From positions 1 through 48,679 of the forward strand of contig JAFJTR010000135.1 in assembly GCA_022559985.1 (NCBI GenBank): 48,679 nucleotides of DNA, read 5' to 3'. Of this stretch, positions 20,601 through 33,133 are shown one piece after another. The stretch comes from Parastagonospora avenae f. sp. tritici 18332-5. Taxonomy: Eukaryota > Ascomycota > Dothideomycetes > Pleosporales > Phaeosphaeriaceae. Each line of letters starts with the position of its first letter. The stretch's first letter is position 1. The position numbers and the translations under genes were made by a program. The notes under the pieces were generated by a model. The model was not told the DNA's origin, made no database searches, and worked only from the letters and a program-made list of their open reading frames with translations.

Positions 20601-23600
20601 TTTGCTGACCAGCTGGGAGGTCGAGATGGCAGCGATGGTGACAGATCGCTCCACAACAGGCGCAATGATTTCCTGGATGGCTTGCGTCACAGCATTCAGG
20701 AAAATCTTCTTGAGGGTTGCAGGAGGAACGCCGCTGTTTCCCGATGGAGGATACTGGAGCTGATTTGTGAAGTCAGGCAGCTGTGCGGTGATAGCTGCTG
20801 AGGAGAAGCGCTCGCTGGGTCCTCGTGAGCGGTTCAGGCCCATGATAGAAAGGTCGCCAAACGCTTCCATGCCATCAGTGACCATGGGTCCGAGGAATTC
20901 GTCATCGACCTGTGGCCGTGCACGGATGCTGTTGGTTGGTTCAATCTCCTTGTGGTCTAGATCTAGTCCTTTGCAGAGAACCTCGATTTCGAACTTCTGG
21001 TTAAGCTTCAAGTCGGCATAATGGTACAGCTCCAGCAGGACACCCAGCATCTCCGTCAACCATGGGTTAGGGTGCTTGAAGACGGTAGACTTGGCTGCTT
21101 GGACCAAAACCTTGCAGGTGAATGGTATCACAAGGAGAAGGCGGTCGGTGTCATATCCCTCAATCAAAAGATCCTTGAACGATATGTTGCGGAACTTGAT
21201 TGGCCGGTCACGAGCGATTGTCAGAGAACCAAGCCATGAACCCAGATTCTTAAGATGGCCACGCTCGGTTGAGCCCAACGTGGAATCAGTGTTGAGGAGT
21301 CGTATGACGCTGGCGTACGTCTCGCGAAGCACCTCAGCCCAGAGCGTACGGTCATCAAAGAGCGCGAGTATGTCGAGGTACAACTGCTGGAAGTTGGGCT
21401 GCATCTTGGCGCGCTCCTCTACTAGGTAATTGGCGAACCACTGGTGGTGTCGCTCCTCGACTGCTTCGGTGAGATCAGCAATCTTGTCGCGCAAGTTGCG
21501 TTCGGACACATTGTTGAGGACGAACAAGACACGGTCCTGTACGTCCTCGTCAGGCTCTTCGTATAGATCCGGTCGCAGGGGCGGATCCACATGGAGGCAT
21601 GTAAACTTGGGCACTGTTGATTCTTGTTGCAGGGCGTCCTCAATGCCATTGCCGTTGGTGAGACCGATTCCGTTGTGGCTGTCGCCGTTGACTTCGCCGA
21701 CTTGTTGTCCAACGATCTCTTCGGCCTTGGTGAAGATCTCTGTACCATGGAGACCTGGCACAATCAGCAGCTGATCGCAGTAATTCGGCCACTCGTGCAG
21801 GCGACTTGAGAAGTGTAGCAGAGCCTGGAGCCCGAACTTATACATAGACTCGTCAGGCCTGTACTCTTGCACTGCCTCGAGCACCATGGCAAGGCTGACT
21901 TGAAGTGCGATTCTTGACAGTAAGTTGAAGTTGATAATGCCGCCAAAGAGCACAGCCGTCGTGGCCAAGGCTTCTAGAGGATATTCGCCAAAGCAGTTGT
22001 ATTCGTCGAACAGTCCATGGATCATGCATGCGAACAGCTCCTGCTCAGCAGGATCGCGCGACTCCTTGTACTTTTTCAGCGCGGAGATGATGTCGCGCAC
22101 GTCGCTATCGCCGCTGTACATGTTCTTAAAATGCTCCTGCATCTTTTTGTCGGCATCTTCCGGCAAGGCGTTACCATTCTGACCGTTGGAATCAATCACG
22201 TCGTCCACGCCTTCGCCGTAGTTGATTAGCCGTGGGTACGCCTGGATGCAGTTTCGCTGAAGTGGTAATAGCTCTTGTTCTGGCAACCCGCATTCAGCAA
22301 GAAACCATAATAGAGGATATACCGTCTTTACAGCAAGTGGCATGCTCAGTGGAGGGTGATCTTCGCGGACGCGTTGCATCTCCTCTGCAGCACGAGCGCT
22401 CAAGAAGTTGGTAAGGATGCGGCGGAAGAGCGCGCCAGCCTGATCGAATGTCTGCTGGAGCCAAGGCTCGACCTCGAACTTGCCGAGCGCGTGTGCTTGA
22501 GCGGCAAGATCCAGGCTGATGTCAGTGTTACTGCGGATCAGAGAGTCTAGCCAGCCATTCGCCTCTGCATGCTCCAAGATCAAGGCGAGCGACATCGGGT
22601 CCGTGCTGTACGCGTCCACGAATCGTTCAATCAGCCACTGGAGATCCTGTTGCCAGAGCCCGTAAAGGACAAAGTTGTAGATGGGAAGTTTCTTGTGAAA
22701 GTAAGGGTCAAACAGCTGCTTAAGTGCTTGCTCCTGTAGTGCTCCCCAAGGCTTCGGTACTGCAGCTGCCGCCACCAGAAACTCTGCGGTATGTGGATTG
22801 ATGACCATGTCGGGTATCCCCATAAGCTGCGCAGTGTGGTATGTCTCAGATGTGCGGAAGATCATGTTGAACAGGGCGCTTGTCGCGTCAAGAGAGACGA
22901 ACGGGTGCTTTGCTGCCTGCTCTGCAAAAGCTTTGACATCATCCGAGGCGTTTTCGAAGGTAGCGAGCGAGTACGAGGTGCGCAGTCGTGGAATCGCGGA
23001 AACGTCCAGCTCCTCTGGCGTACATCGGAGGAAGCACAACAAGAAGTACAGGTGGGTCAGATCGTGCTGCCATGTACCGCCCCACAACTTCTGGATGTCG
23101 AAGGAGTCGGTGTCCTGCGCAATTGGGAGTAGCGCATTGTAGATGTCGAGGAATTGGTGCTTCTCAATACGCAGATGGTCTCGGTCGAAGGCATGCACGA
23201 CGTCCTGCCAGTCCAACCGCTGCCCTGCGCGATGTTCTCGTAGCGCGGCTACAAAGTTCTTTGCATTGTAGCCTGTAGACAGGACCAGGTACAGCAGGAC
23301 GGTCGCTACTTGCTGGTAGCTGATGTCGCGAGTTTCGGCTTGTGCGAGCACTTCTTTGCACGCCTCCACTGTCATTGTCCCCTGCGGACCTGCCCGTTGT
23401 ACAAGTTTTACCAAAGGGTTGCGCGAGCTATCTGTGAGCTCGACAAGCAGTAGCTTCGATTCGACGAGCCCTGGAATGGCAATCTGCATGCTCTGATATC
23501 GCATCTGCACCGCATACACCAGGCTCAGTTTTTTGTCATCGTCCCATCCGTGGGGTGGGTCCTGGAGCAGTCGCTCGACGAGTGCGGCGACGTAATCGGG

Positions 23601-24693
23601 GCTCGTAGCGTCGCCCTGAGTTGGTTGTGCAATGGCTATCAGTAATTCGTCGCCCATGGACGAGATGATCGTGTCAGCTGCATACTGTTAGCTTGTACAG
23701 CCCAGGGCGAATGAGTTGTCATACCTTTTGGTCGCAGCTCCGTCCTCCTCGACGAAAGCGCCAGCATAGACTTAGCCAGCGCATCCAGATTGAAGTGGGA
23801 TATGAAGGCGGCCAGGTCGAAGTCGCGAAACAGATCCCCCTCGCTTGAGCTGATTGACTCAGCAATCTTGTCTGCTTGTTCGGCGTTTTTACGCAGCTTC
23901 TGCATCTCTGTCGCGAGGATCTGATAGCTGCCATTGGGGTCTGCATTGCGCGCCCCGCCACCAAACACGTGGGCGGCATTGTTCTGCACCAGGCGCCTGA
24001 AGTACTTTGAAAAGACCTCCATGCCGTGTGCGTCGACGAGCTGGTGGCGCGTTAGCATAGTAATAGGGAGAGAAGCGCGCTAAGGCGCAAGCGCGACAAG
24101 CGACGCACCTTTCTGATCTGCTCTATTTGGGTGTCCCACTTGGAGCGGTCCTTGTCGTCCTTGAGCGGTCCGAACTGGCTGAGCAGCAGGAATATCTGGG
24201 CAATAACAATACGGGAGAGGCTCTGTGACGATGCCGTGGTGGTGGAGTTGGAGGCAGCGCTGGGTGAGCCGACGGTGCTCGAGGTGGAGAGAGAGGGCGA
24301 GGCGCGGACAAGCTTGGAGGCTCCTCCGCCGCTGGTCGATTGTGCACCACCCCCCTGCGAAGCGGCTGCTGCGGCGGAGGATGCCAATTGCGAGACGGCG
24401 TTGGGGGCGATGGTCCGTGACCGAGAGGACAGCAGCTGGCTGGCGGGGAGCTGCTGTCCTGCGGGCGAGAAGGCCGACGAGGTCGAGGAGGCGGCTGAAG
24501 ACTTGCGGCTACCCACCAGGCGCGAAGAGGCCGGCGGCAGAGACGGGAAGTTGGTGTTAGCGGGCGAGTATGCGGGACGCGAAGCGCTGGGCGAGGGCGT
24601 GCTGCGTTGGTCTTGCGCGACTGCGGTGGATATGGGGGTCAAACGTGTGCTCTGATTGTGTCTCGGGGCACCCCAGGGATGTTGCTGGCTCAT
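17679..24693 (-). CDS. not1: CCR4-NOT complex scaffold subunit NOT1
   Basis: Exons 24693-24109, 24040-23725, 23677-17793 and 17741-17679 give 2282 residues, a normal length for fungal NOT1. Introns are 68, 47 and 51 nt with good signals and matching phases. The last exon encodes VERLLNALFTHAQQSPRPLA and continues the family ending FVKAAPE; reading through the last intron gives a different 9-residue end. Residues 1-170 are low-complexity Ser/Ala/Gln. HEAT-type helices follow. The CAF1-binding MIF4G domain lies at roughly 990-1215 (from about VQDRVLFVLNNVSERNLRDK) and the CNOT9-binding DUF3819 domain at roughly 1260-1465. The NOT1 C-terminal domain fills about 1860-2282. The protein holds together the cytoplasmic deadenylase and its NOT module in mRNA decay and translational repression. 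Confidence 0.96.
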
Positions 24694-26270
24694 CGAAAGG
24701 GCGTGTCCATGTGAGCAGCGCGTGGGCGGCGGGTGGGGAGGGAAGGTGGAGATGGTGCGGTTGGGGATGAGTTTTGGCAGTGGTGGTCGTGAACGTGTGA
24801 ACGTCGCTCACCATGGAGCACGGCAAATTCCGTGCTTGGCATCTGGAGGGACGCGAGCCCTGTCACGGCTCACCAGCATCTGGACCTTACATTCAGATTG
24901 AACATTCACGACACTGCTTCATTTGGCTTCTCCATCTCTTTCCTAGGCCTTGGTTTCTTAAATCTTGAGACTTGGTGGGAGCTGGTCGCTACCCATGGAA
25001 GCTGATGTCTTACCCCACATCTCACTGGTACAGTGCATCAAAGCCACATGGCAGAAAGCAAATGGAATACTCAAATACAGAGGTTACTATACAAGATAGC
25101 AAGTTTCTGCTGCCATGGAAGCTTGCTGAGCCCTGGCATGGAGTTTGTCTGTCTCCATGTCTTTCTCGGTACCAAATGCACACACTCAGTCGACTGGTTT
25201 CCGCTGCGCGATTCACAAACACGTCTACCCTTGGCAACACGTGGATACACTATGTTCAAGAGTATTTCCACTCCTTTGTGGCATACTAAGCAGTGCTGTA
25301 GAGGCTGGAGTTCTGCTGTTTACTTACCTACTTACTTATATAGGTAGGTACTTCGAGGTGTCACGTGATCTCTTCACTTCCAGATATCAGAACGGTGGTC
25401 TCGGCACAATACATCCGCGCTGTACAATTTTAAATATTGATCCGTACACTTCCTTATTGCAGTTAGTTTCTTCCTCTCTCCTATTTTCTGTTAATTATTC
25501 TCTTTCGATCCTCTTGTACTTTATCTTCCAGCTTCACCAACTTCACAATTCCGATTTAAACACTATCGCACAAAAGCAAAAAAGACGCCAACGAGCCAAC
25601 ACAGCATCGAACTCCCGCAACACCACATCAGCAAAAATACGGGACTCGAGCGACCATCGAGCTGGCGCCCAGGGTGAGCCCCAGAGGCTAACTGAGCGGA
25701 TCACGGAATTTCCTACGAGAGAATCTTGAATTCGTTGGCACATATACACTTATTTGCTGGAATCACTGAATTCTGTGAGTTGAGTCTGATTGCAAGCGCA
25801 CCAGTCGCACAGGTGAAGGTCCCGTACTCCACTTTGGACCAACATGCAAAGATTGACTCTGTATCGCCGTAAGTCGACGTGTGCGGCGTTGATGGGTATT
25901 GGAGCACGCGCTCACTTTACATCATCGTAGCAGGGACATGGTGTCTTAAAATGTTGGAGGTAGCGAACAGCAGAGCAACAAGGTCCCCGATATACTGCAT
26001 GTATAGAAGTGTGCACAGAATATGCTCTACTGATAACAGGAACACTCTCCTTCGAGAACACCAACAAAACCCGGCTGGGAAAAATACAAGATATAGAGCA
26101 CATATGGTATCCACCCACCCAGACGCCTTGTTGCAGAAACACCGCCCAAGCTATAGACTAGCCTCGGGTACTTATGCATGACATCGTGAGAACATGGGAT
26201 ATGACGAAAGGAATAAACAAACTGGGGATCGGACATGTCAAGGCCAGGAGAGCTGTACAAAGTCCGCGAA
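24694..26270. other. Long intergenic stretch with promoter-like elements
   Basis: About 1.6 kb between the NOT1 start and the KapC-like stop. A 7-bp inverted repeat (TACCTAC at 25325-25331, GTAGGTA at 25344-25350) encloses TATATA at 25337-25342. The palindrome TCACGTGA lies at 25361-25368, and a pyrimidine-rich stretch follows at about 25455-25530. These look like a promoter and leader, but no ATG-started frame with protein-like content follows. A non-coding transcript or a distant exon is possible. Confidence 0.4.
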
Positions 26271-27380
26271 CTAGGCAGCCTCTTCGGTGGACTGCTGCAT
26301 CTCGTCGACAAATGCATCGTAGTCGCCGGAGGATGCCGTACCTACTAAGCTGGTAAGCCGTGCGTCGCTTGAACGACTGCTCTGGGCTTAAGCATTTGGG
26401 TCGGGGTATGTCGCGGGAGGAGAAGAGAGCTGACCTTGCGGTGATTCGTCTACCTTCTGGCGCTTTTCATTGTAGTCGTACGAGCCCTCTGAGTTGGAGT
26501 GCTTGTGGCCTACAGCCGGGCCGTGTTGAGCGGCCGCAGCAGCTTGCGCCGCCATCTGTAACTCGCCAATCTGTCGCTCCGATAATCCGCCATTGTTACT
26601 ACTCGAACTCCCCTGGGGCTGGGGCTGTTGTTCCGGCTGTTGTGGGTGTTGCGGTGGTTGTGGTTGGGTCGGGTTGAGATTGGCGGGCTCGCCGTGCGGA
26701 CGGTTCAGGTCGACGCCGGCGGGCGCAGGTGGAATCTCGCCCTGGGTCTCGAGCAGACGGGATTGCAGGTTGATGATGTAGTCGCGCAATTGGTAGTTCT
26801 CAGTCTGGAGGGTCTTGTACAGCTCGCATAGTTGCTCGAACTCCTTGACCTGGTCCTTTAACTGCTTGATGTATTCTTCTTTGCGCTGACGGAACGCGCG
26901 CTGGATAGGTTAGCATGATGTTGTGTCGGCGCGAATGAATGTACGGACTTGGGCGGCGCGGTTCTGGGCAGCGCGTTTAGAGGTTGACAGCTCTCTCCGT
27001 CCCTTTGAGCGTCCCTCGCTCGTGTTGCCGTCATCGATTGCGCCTTGGCTCATTTGGTACGCCTGGCCTGCGATGGCTGGATCAATTGCATGCGGGGGAC
27101 CTTGTGGAGACGAGTGCTGGGGGAGAGGCTGGGTGCTAGGCTGACCAGCGCCTGCAGCGAGAAGGTGTTCTCTTAAGCCTGTACGAGGTACATGTTAGTC
27201 ATCGCAAGCCGCAACAGGAGGGCGCACTAACTCATCTCGATGGTCGGCTTGGTGTGGTCCTACGCCGGAGAGTCAGCAGAGTGACGGCGTTAATCTGTCA
27301 GCATTGCTTACCTGAGCAGGCTGCTGCATAGTATTGTATCCAATATCACTGCGGATAGAAGGATACAGCGTTCGGCTCAT
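26271..27380 (-). CDS. kapC: KapC-like bZIP transcription factor (five exons)
   Basis: Exons 27380-27312, 27259-27232, 27178-26949, 26900-26435 and 26344-26271 give 288 residues. Exon 2 is only 28 nt. The basic region (STSKRAAQNRAAQ, then RAFRQRKEEY) spans about residues 97-118 and is split by an intron with the weak donor GTCCGT. A leucine zipper follows (KEFEQLCELYKTLQTENYQL and DYIINLQSRLLETQGEIP), matching the KapC family. The middle is Gln/Pro/Ala-rich. The last exon adds SSGDYDAFVDEMQQSTEEAA. Its acceptor is a tandem TAG-TAG, so one Val may be included or skipped. If the last intron is kept, the protein ends instead after PATYPDPNA at 26388. KapC-type factors bind AP-1-like DNA sites in the nucleus and have been linked to stress and secondary metabolism in Aspergillus. 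Confidence 0.88.
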
Positions 27381-28602
27381 TCACAATACTTTGGGCGAGG
27401 TACAGGCGGATGTGTGGGGTGGCGTGGAATAGAGACCGCTTGGCCTTTCAATGAGCGCGGTAGGGAGTTGTGTTCAATGCGCGCGACCCCGAAGCTGGAG
27501 CTGTATGGTACGCTGATAGTCGCAGTCTTGGTCGCGATGATCCGGGAGTTGTTGGCAGTAAGGTACGTCGGCGCAGTGAATGCGGAGGAAGTCGCGACCT
27601 GCGCAGAGGGAAAGCCGGTGTCAGCGTCATCGCGATCAGTGCCAAGGGAATCGTGCAGATGTTGCGACAACATTGTCGTTGCGCGACTTCGCGGTCTTGC
27701 GCGCGGGGACTGGGAAGTGTGCTTACCTATGCTTGGTGGGTGAGGTGGATTACGCAACGGGTGACTAAGTGAGGGCGGCGCGATCTTTATACCGCGATGG
27801 GCTATCGGCGGCCGGTCCTGGCGGCATATCTGTTCGGCCTCGGCCCTCACCATCCACCACCCCAAATGACAGGTTCCCTCTGCTGTTCATTTCGATATAG
27901 CTATTACGCATTCGTAGAACGCCCTGCACATGCAATCGCCATCTTCAGCAGGAGACCGCTGCTGCGAAACCTGCGGGCTGACTAATGCTCCACGACCTTG
28001 CCCGTAAGAAGCGGCCCGTATGGTCAGCGGAGCCACCTCCCCCATCCAGATTGATTACGGACACGAGAGATCCCAGATCCGGAGAATCCACGAACCTCAA
28101 TTTAGGTACGAAGGCAGCTTTAGGATTACTTTGGATTCTAGGTTGGTTGTGCCTTGGAATATGCATTACTAGGCATTTTCGAGTTCATTCCTCGTGTAGC
28201 TAGTGGATCTTGCAATAGGCGTACGCATACATCAGCAGTGCACTTGATGCCCATTGTTACGGGTCTTCCTCAAGGCGTCAAATGCTTCGACAATTGGCCC
28301 CATTGCGGCACAGCAGCTCTCAATGATATATTCCGGAACACGGGAAAGGGCAGCAGCCACATGACGGCCTTTGCATCTGCGTCTCTGCTCCGTGCACATC
28401 CGCGAGGCCCGCGCACGTAGCTCTTGTCATTGCACTCGTCAACATCTTTTGTGATACCGTGTTGTGTAACGCACGTCGCTGCCTTAGCACACCAACAACC
28501 CTCGTGTGATTGGCTTGAATACATCTGATGGCACTTGCCGTCTTTCAACCGTCTCCAACACCAACCATCAGCAACACAGAACATCACCATTTTGGATTAG
28601 CA
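27381..28602. promoter_or_regulatory. kapC promoter, 5' leader intron and downstream spacer
   Basis: On the minus strand a TATAAAG box occupies 27791-27785. Downstream is a well-formed leader intron at 27726-27599 (donor GTAAGC, branch GCTGACA, acceptor TGCGCAG, 128 nt) that lies wholly before the kapC ATG at 27380. From about 27850 to 28602 there is no supported gene. The final bases are the leader of the dehydratase gene. Confidence 0.5.
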
Positions 28603-29265
28603 TGGCGGCACTGATGACATCACTCAAACTTGGACGCCGGCTCCAGGCACTCCCGTGAGTCCTGTTCACTCATGCGCCTGAGCGGATCTGCGAACCTCTG
28701 CCCCGACAAATAAATGCGGATCCAACGGCTGCGCTGCTTACCTCAGAATACAATTTGTCTGACATGTGGACGTGCCAGATTACACAAGCCATCTTGCGAG
28801 CGTTGGCGCCATACGCTGATTGACTGCCGTCTACACCTCCGGCTGACACATCGTGCTACACCATTTGCACCATCAACAAGCATCAAATTCTACTCCACTT
28901 CTCCAGGTCGCACGGACACCAATAACATGCCTAAAGGATCGCCTGACAACATCATCTTCTCTGCTGGTCAGCCTCCCGAACTACCGGAACGAGCGTCAAG
29001 ACTTCTATCGACTTGGGAGCTGTCAGCATCGGGCAAGGGCGTCACACGACAATACACCTTCTCCACCTTCTCTAAAGCCTGGCAATTCATGTCGATTGTT
29101 GCGGAGGAATGCAAGGCCAAGAACCACCATCCCTCGTGGTCCAATTTATACAACAAAGTAACTATTGAGTGGACCACGCACAGGCCGGAAGGTCTTAGCA
29201 TCAAAGACGTCGAAATGGCCGAGTTCTGCAATCAGAAAGCTGCCGAGATAGGGCTCAAGACCTAG
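28603..29265 (+). CDS. Pterin-4a-carbinolamine dehydratase, mitochondrial form
   Basis: Exons 28603-28655 and 28881-29265 flank a 225-nt intron (donor GTGAGT, branch GGCTGAC, acceptor ACAAG) and give 145 residues. The joined N-terminus (SLKLGRRLQALP, then IKFYSTS) is a typical mitochondrial presequence: basic, amphipathic and ending in a cleavage-like FYST. The family signature follows at residues 80-135: FSKAWQFMSIVAEE, NHHPSWSNLYNKV with His100-His101-Pro102, and THRPEGLSIKDVEMA. The enzyme dehydrates 4a-hydroxy-tetrahydropterin to recycle tetrahydrobiopterin. The internal Met34 at 28927 could give a cytosolic form. An unspliced start at 28714 is possible but less convincing. Confidence 0.88.
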
Positions 29266-30828
29266 TCTAGATGAGTTACAGTTTTGCCCACATCTATGTA
29301 GGAGAAGAACGGACCCTCTCGGAGCGGAACATTGCAGGAAGACATCCCCGTACCGATGTATCTCGGCGTCCGAAGATGAGCGTTAGTCAGCTGAGCATGG
29401 CCGGAGCGGATTGACCTTCATGTATCGCGGTACCACGGAAGCTTATACCATGTCAACCTTCTCCGACACCAAAATGCAATATTTCAAACATCATTTGACT
29501 TGGAGAATGTTGCGATTCGGTTGTTGGGTCCCCGATCCGTGACATCCGGTCGTAAATGGGCATTCGCCGCGACCATCCATGTATTGCCCCGGCCCAATCG
29601 GAGCAGTACATTCAACTCGCTGCTAAACTCGTCTCCAGCTTTTGCGTGTAAGAATAACCAGGAAGTGTGGCTATTTGAACTCTCAAACGAGGTGGCACTG
29701 TTGAATATCAAATCACTGAGAAATCCTACACGAATTAACGTCACCTACTTACCAACACAGCGCACAATATCTCGCAAGACCAATGGCAACAAGAGTGCAT
29801 ATGAGGGCATCCGTTAACATTGCCCGAGTGCTCGCAAGAATTGGGCCACTCATCTAACGAATGGTCTCCGGGCGGTGCAAACAGACGTCCGAGCCAGAAC
29901 TCAGTATGGAAAGCAACTAGCTGCAACGTAGAAATGGACCTGTACTGATTCACACTTTGGTTCCCAATCATGACGTTTCGCAGACTTGCACACAATCTAC
30001 ATGACCCTTTTTTAGCAAGAGGAAGCCTGGGTCAAATCTCCGCCCGCCATATAAACCCACCCGCAAGTAAAAGTTCGCGCAGACCCGCGTGGGCACTCAT
30101 TACAGAGTAAAACCAAGCCCCGATGCGCGAGCATGGATTTTCCCATCCGGGCAAACCAACCCGCCAGCATATGCATATACCGCGCCGAGCGTGGCAAAAG
30201 CTGGTGTTGCGATCAAGCAGCGTCAGAAGCATATTAGAGACAATTGGGCACTCACAAGCGCGCAATGGCTTCCCTGACATATACAATTTTCTAATGCAAC
30301 AACGTGCACAACTGCAAACACATCCTGACATGGAGACCCGCCCGGAACACGGGCCTGCGCTGCTTGGCCAGGTACTGGGACACGCCTCAAGCTTTCGAGC
30401 GCCTTTCAGCAGTGAGTCGTAGATGTCGTATTCCCGTATACCAATGGCGGCAGTCGTCGCGGCAACTTACGAAATGGTGGTTCCGGGGTATCCGCAACTA
30501 CCGACTCGATTGCGTCCGGGTCGGACAGGTGTGTCCTGGGGCTTCCTTCAGCCGCTGTGTGTTGGCAAAGCCCTGTCCGTCTGTTTTGTCTTGCATAGCT
30601 GCATCGCATTTCTGAAGTACTGGGGAAGTGTTTGATTGTAGTTTGGTGCAGGGTGAAACACGTGGATTCGAAGCACTGAAAATCAGTACGGTTGGACAAT
30701 CGTAAAGAGCTCTCTTTTCTCGAAATCACTTCTCTAACTGGAGATAATCCGTCCGGCCCATACCCTCCCTCTTTCCCCACCCAACATACAACACTCCCCT
30801 TTCTCCCTCCCCTTTCTCCCTCCCCTCA
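29266..30828. other. Long intergenic stretch, no gene seen
   Basis: About 1.6 kb. Frames on both strands are short, overlap one another and lack recognisable motifs or splice logic. A TATA-like ATATAAA lies near 30050. The last part is the 3' side of the ARP8 gene and is CT-rich (30760-30830). Confidence 0.4.
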
Positions 30829-33133
30829 CTACCAAGCAAACATGCACTTGTTATTCAAAAGCCTCGCGCCCAGCATGTCATACTCCGTCTTACTAACCCA
30901 GCTATCATTCCCATGCCCGCTAAGCCGCCCAAACACACTCCCGCCCTTCCACGCCACAACCTGCGGATCAAACTCGCGCGGCGGCGGACCCACCAGAATC
31001 TCCTTGCCATAAAACGGCCTCAACTCGCGCAACCTTGCCTCGATGAACTCCCGCAGCCCAGGCGTCTTCGACGTCCCGCCAACCAGCATGATGCCGCCGA
31101 AGAAGTCGCGCAGCTTGCGGTCGTCGCCGCGCGCGCCTTGGGCCAGGGACTCGAGGATCGCGTGGTCGAGCGGCATGATTGGAAGGACGGTGTCGCGGGC
31201 TTCGGCGAGTTTGGTTTTCTCGAGCACGGGGTCGCGGAAGACGAGGGGTTGGCCTTCGGCGTCGCCCATGGGGGTGTCGCGGTCGGGATTGGGCGTGCTG
31301 GCGCCGTCGGGACCGGGGGAGCCAGCGACGGAGGAGCGAGGCGTGTTCTCGGCTTCGGTTAGGCGGCCGAGGAGGTTGAAGGGGTTTGGGATGGGGCGTT
31401 GGGGGGTAGAGACTGCGGCAGTGGTGTCGGTTGTGCCGTTGGTGGCGGCTGCGACGACGGGCTTTCCGGCGGAGGCTTCTAGGACGGCGATTTGGGCTTG
31501 TGAGATGGGGTCATTAGGAGAGCCGTCATACAGGTCGACGGAGCGAGGGACGACTTTGTGGCGGTTTTCGAGCTTCTTGGTGTTGTCGAAGATGGAGGGT
31601 TTGAAGAGACCCTGTGTCTGTTAGCATGCTGGAGAAGAAGATTAGGGATGAGGTGACATACCATGACGGAGAGCATAGTCTCGTCATACGTCTTAAAAGT
31701 GTACTTGCGCGTATCTTGGCCCGACACTCTGAGATGGAAGTCCCACGTCTGAACTGTGACCGAGCCCTCGTCCATTGAGCAGAACTTCTGCTTAAGCTCT
31801 TCAGCTAACACAAAGTCGTATCTCCGCTTGAGATTCATGTCCGCGTATGGAAAGTGGCCGTACAGCATCATCTTGATGAACGTCTCTGTGATGTCCGAGC
31901 CGCCCATCTTGAGGTTGACGCGCGACTCCTCGACACACAGGCCTTCATCGACACAGCATATCGACGTCTTTTGTGCGCCAATGTCGACCACGCACGTGAC
32001 ACCATAGCCAGCACCAAATGACGCTGAAAGACTTTCCTGCTGCAGACAGACCTTTCCAAGTCCGAGATCTCGTATCAGGATATCCAGAATCATGGTGACA
32101 TGTTGGCGCTCATACAGGTCCGGTATGATGAAGACGCACTTATAGCTGACCAGATCTTTCATGCTCTTGATTCCAAGCTGGTTCTTAAAGGCTTCTTCAA
32201 GGATCTTCGAAAGGTCGTGATATATCTGGTTGCGGTCGACATAGTCCTTCTCATTGAACGTGCCATTTCGTATTGGCCAGAAGAGCTTGTATCGGGGTTT
32301 GGAGTGCTCTGGTATCCGCATTGCCGCGCTTCCAGTGAAGAAGTCGGGCGCTTTGCTCGCGTCTGCTGGCAGCTCTGTCCAGTCTATGCGATCCATGTCA
32401 TTGTGCTCCGAGATGATGTCGGGAGGCGTGCGCCTGTTGTAGTTGATGACCAGATCCTTCGAGTTTGGTAGTACTCGACGCTTGTTCGAGCGCATGCGCG
32501 TCCTCAGCTCCGAAGACATGGCCATGTACTGGTCGGCAAAGTCCTCGCCAAACCACTTCTCTGGAAGGGCGTCTGCGGGCACCGCGCCATCGAGCTTCAA
32601 CCGCTTAGGGCTCGGCTCGCCACCGTCTTCCTCGCATTCGCTCTCTTTCCACTTGCGCGCAATCACCATGGGTATTGTCTTCGGCAGCGCATCGGATCCC
32701 AGACCTATCCTAAGGTTCTGGCTGCCAGGGTGTATTACGATGAGTTTCGAGATGTCTGTCCGCGAGGCAAAAGACAAGTCTGCATCTTCAGCAGTCTCTT
32801 CGGGCGCTTGTGGTGTCAAGCCTTCTGCTGCTTGTGGCACGCCCAGTGCGCGCGCGCGATCCTTGTCCCGTGCCTCTTGTACTATGCGCGCCCGTTCTTC
32901 GTCCTTGGGGTATCGCACGGCGAGGAATTGTTCGTCGCGCTTCAGGAACTCTGTGTAGTAGTTCTTCTGGTTGATCATGCTGACCTGGGGCCACGTCGAG
33001 AGGTCCATGTTGTTGTCTGTCCGCTCGAGACCTGGGTGGTTGTCAGTAGTTGTCCTTTTGCTTTGTGTACAATTCATTGCGCTGCCGCACCTTCTTCTCT
33101 CAGCTGGGCTCTGCCCGACTTCTTGCCCACCAT
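30829..33133 (-). CDS. arp8: Actin-related protein 8 (INO80 complex)
   Basis: Exons 33133-33091, 33031-31662 and 31611-30829 give 731 residues. The first exon encodes only MVGKKSGRAQLREE plus one base, and its 59-nt intron (GTGCGG to CCCAG) joins in phase to GLERTDNN, as in the family. The second intron is 50 nt. Hallmarks are WPQVSMINQKNYYTEFLKRD near the start, HPGSQNLRIGLGSDALPK (first nucleotide-site strand), VTCVVDIGAQKTSICCVDEG (second phosphate loop) and GGIMLVGGTSKTPGLREF near the C-terminus. A Pro/Thr/Asn-rich insertion follows SKAQ-type residues in exon 3. ARP8 sits in the nuclear INO80 remodeller, where it binds nucleosomes and linker DNA. Confidence 0.94.

Noticed and set aside
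20260..20763. Plus-strand frame of 167 codons within NOT1
   Set aside because: It is antisense to the conserved DUF3819 part of NOT1 and shows no family features.
25145..25729. 194-codon plus-strand frame between NOT1 and kapC
   Set aside because: It runs through promoter-like TATA and E-box sequence and has patchy composition, so it is probably chance.
27377..27865. Long upstream frame whose TGA overlaps the kapC ATG, suggesting reinitiation
   Set aside because: Its only ATG (27673) lies inside a well-supported 5' leader intron (27726-27599). After splicing, no ATG opens that frame, so coupling is unlikely.
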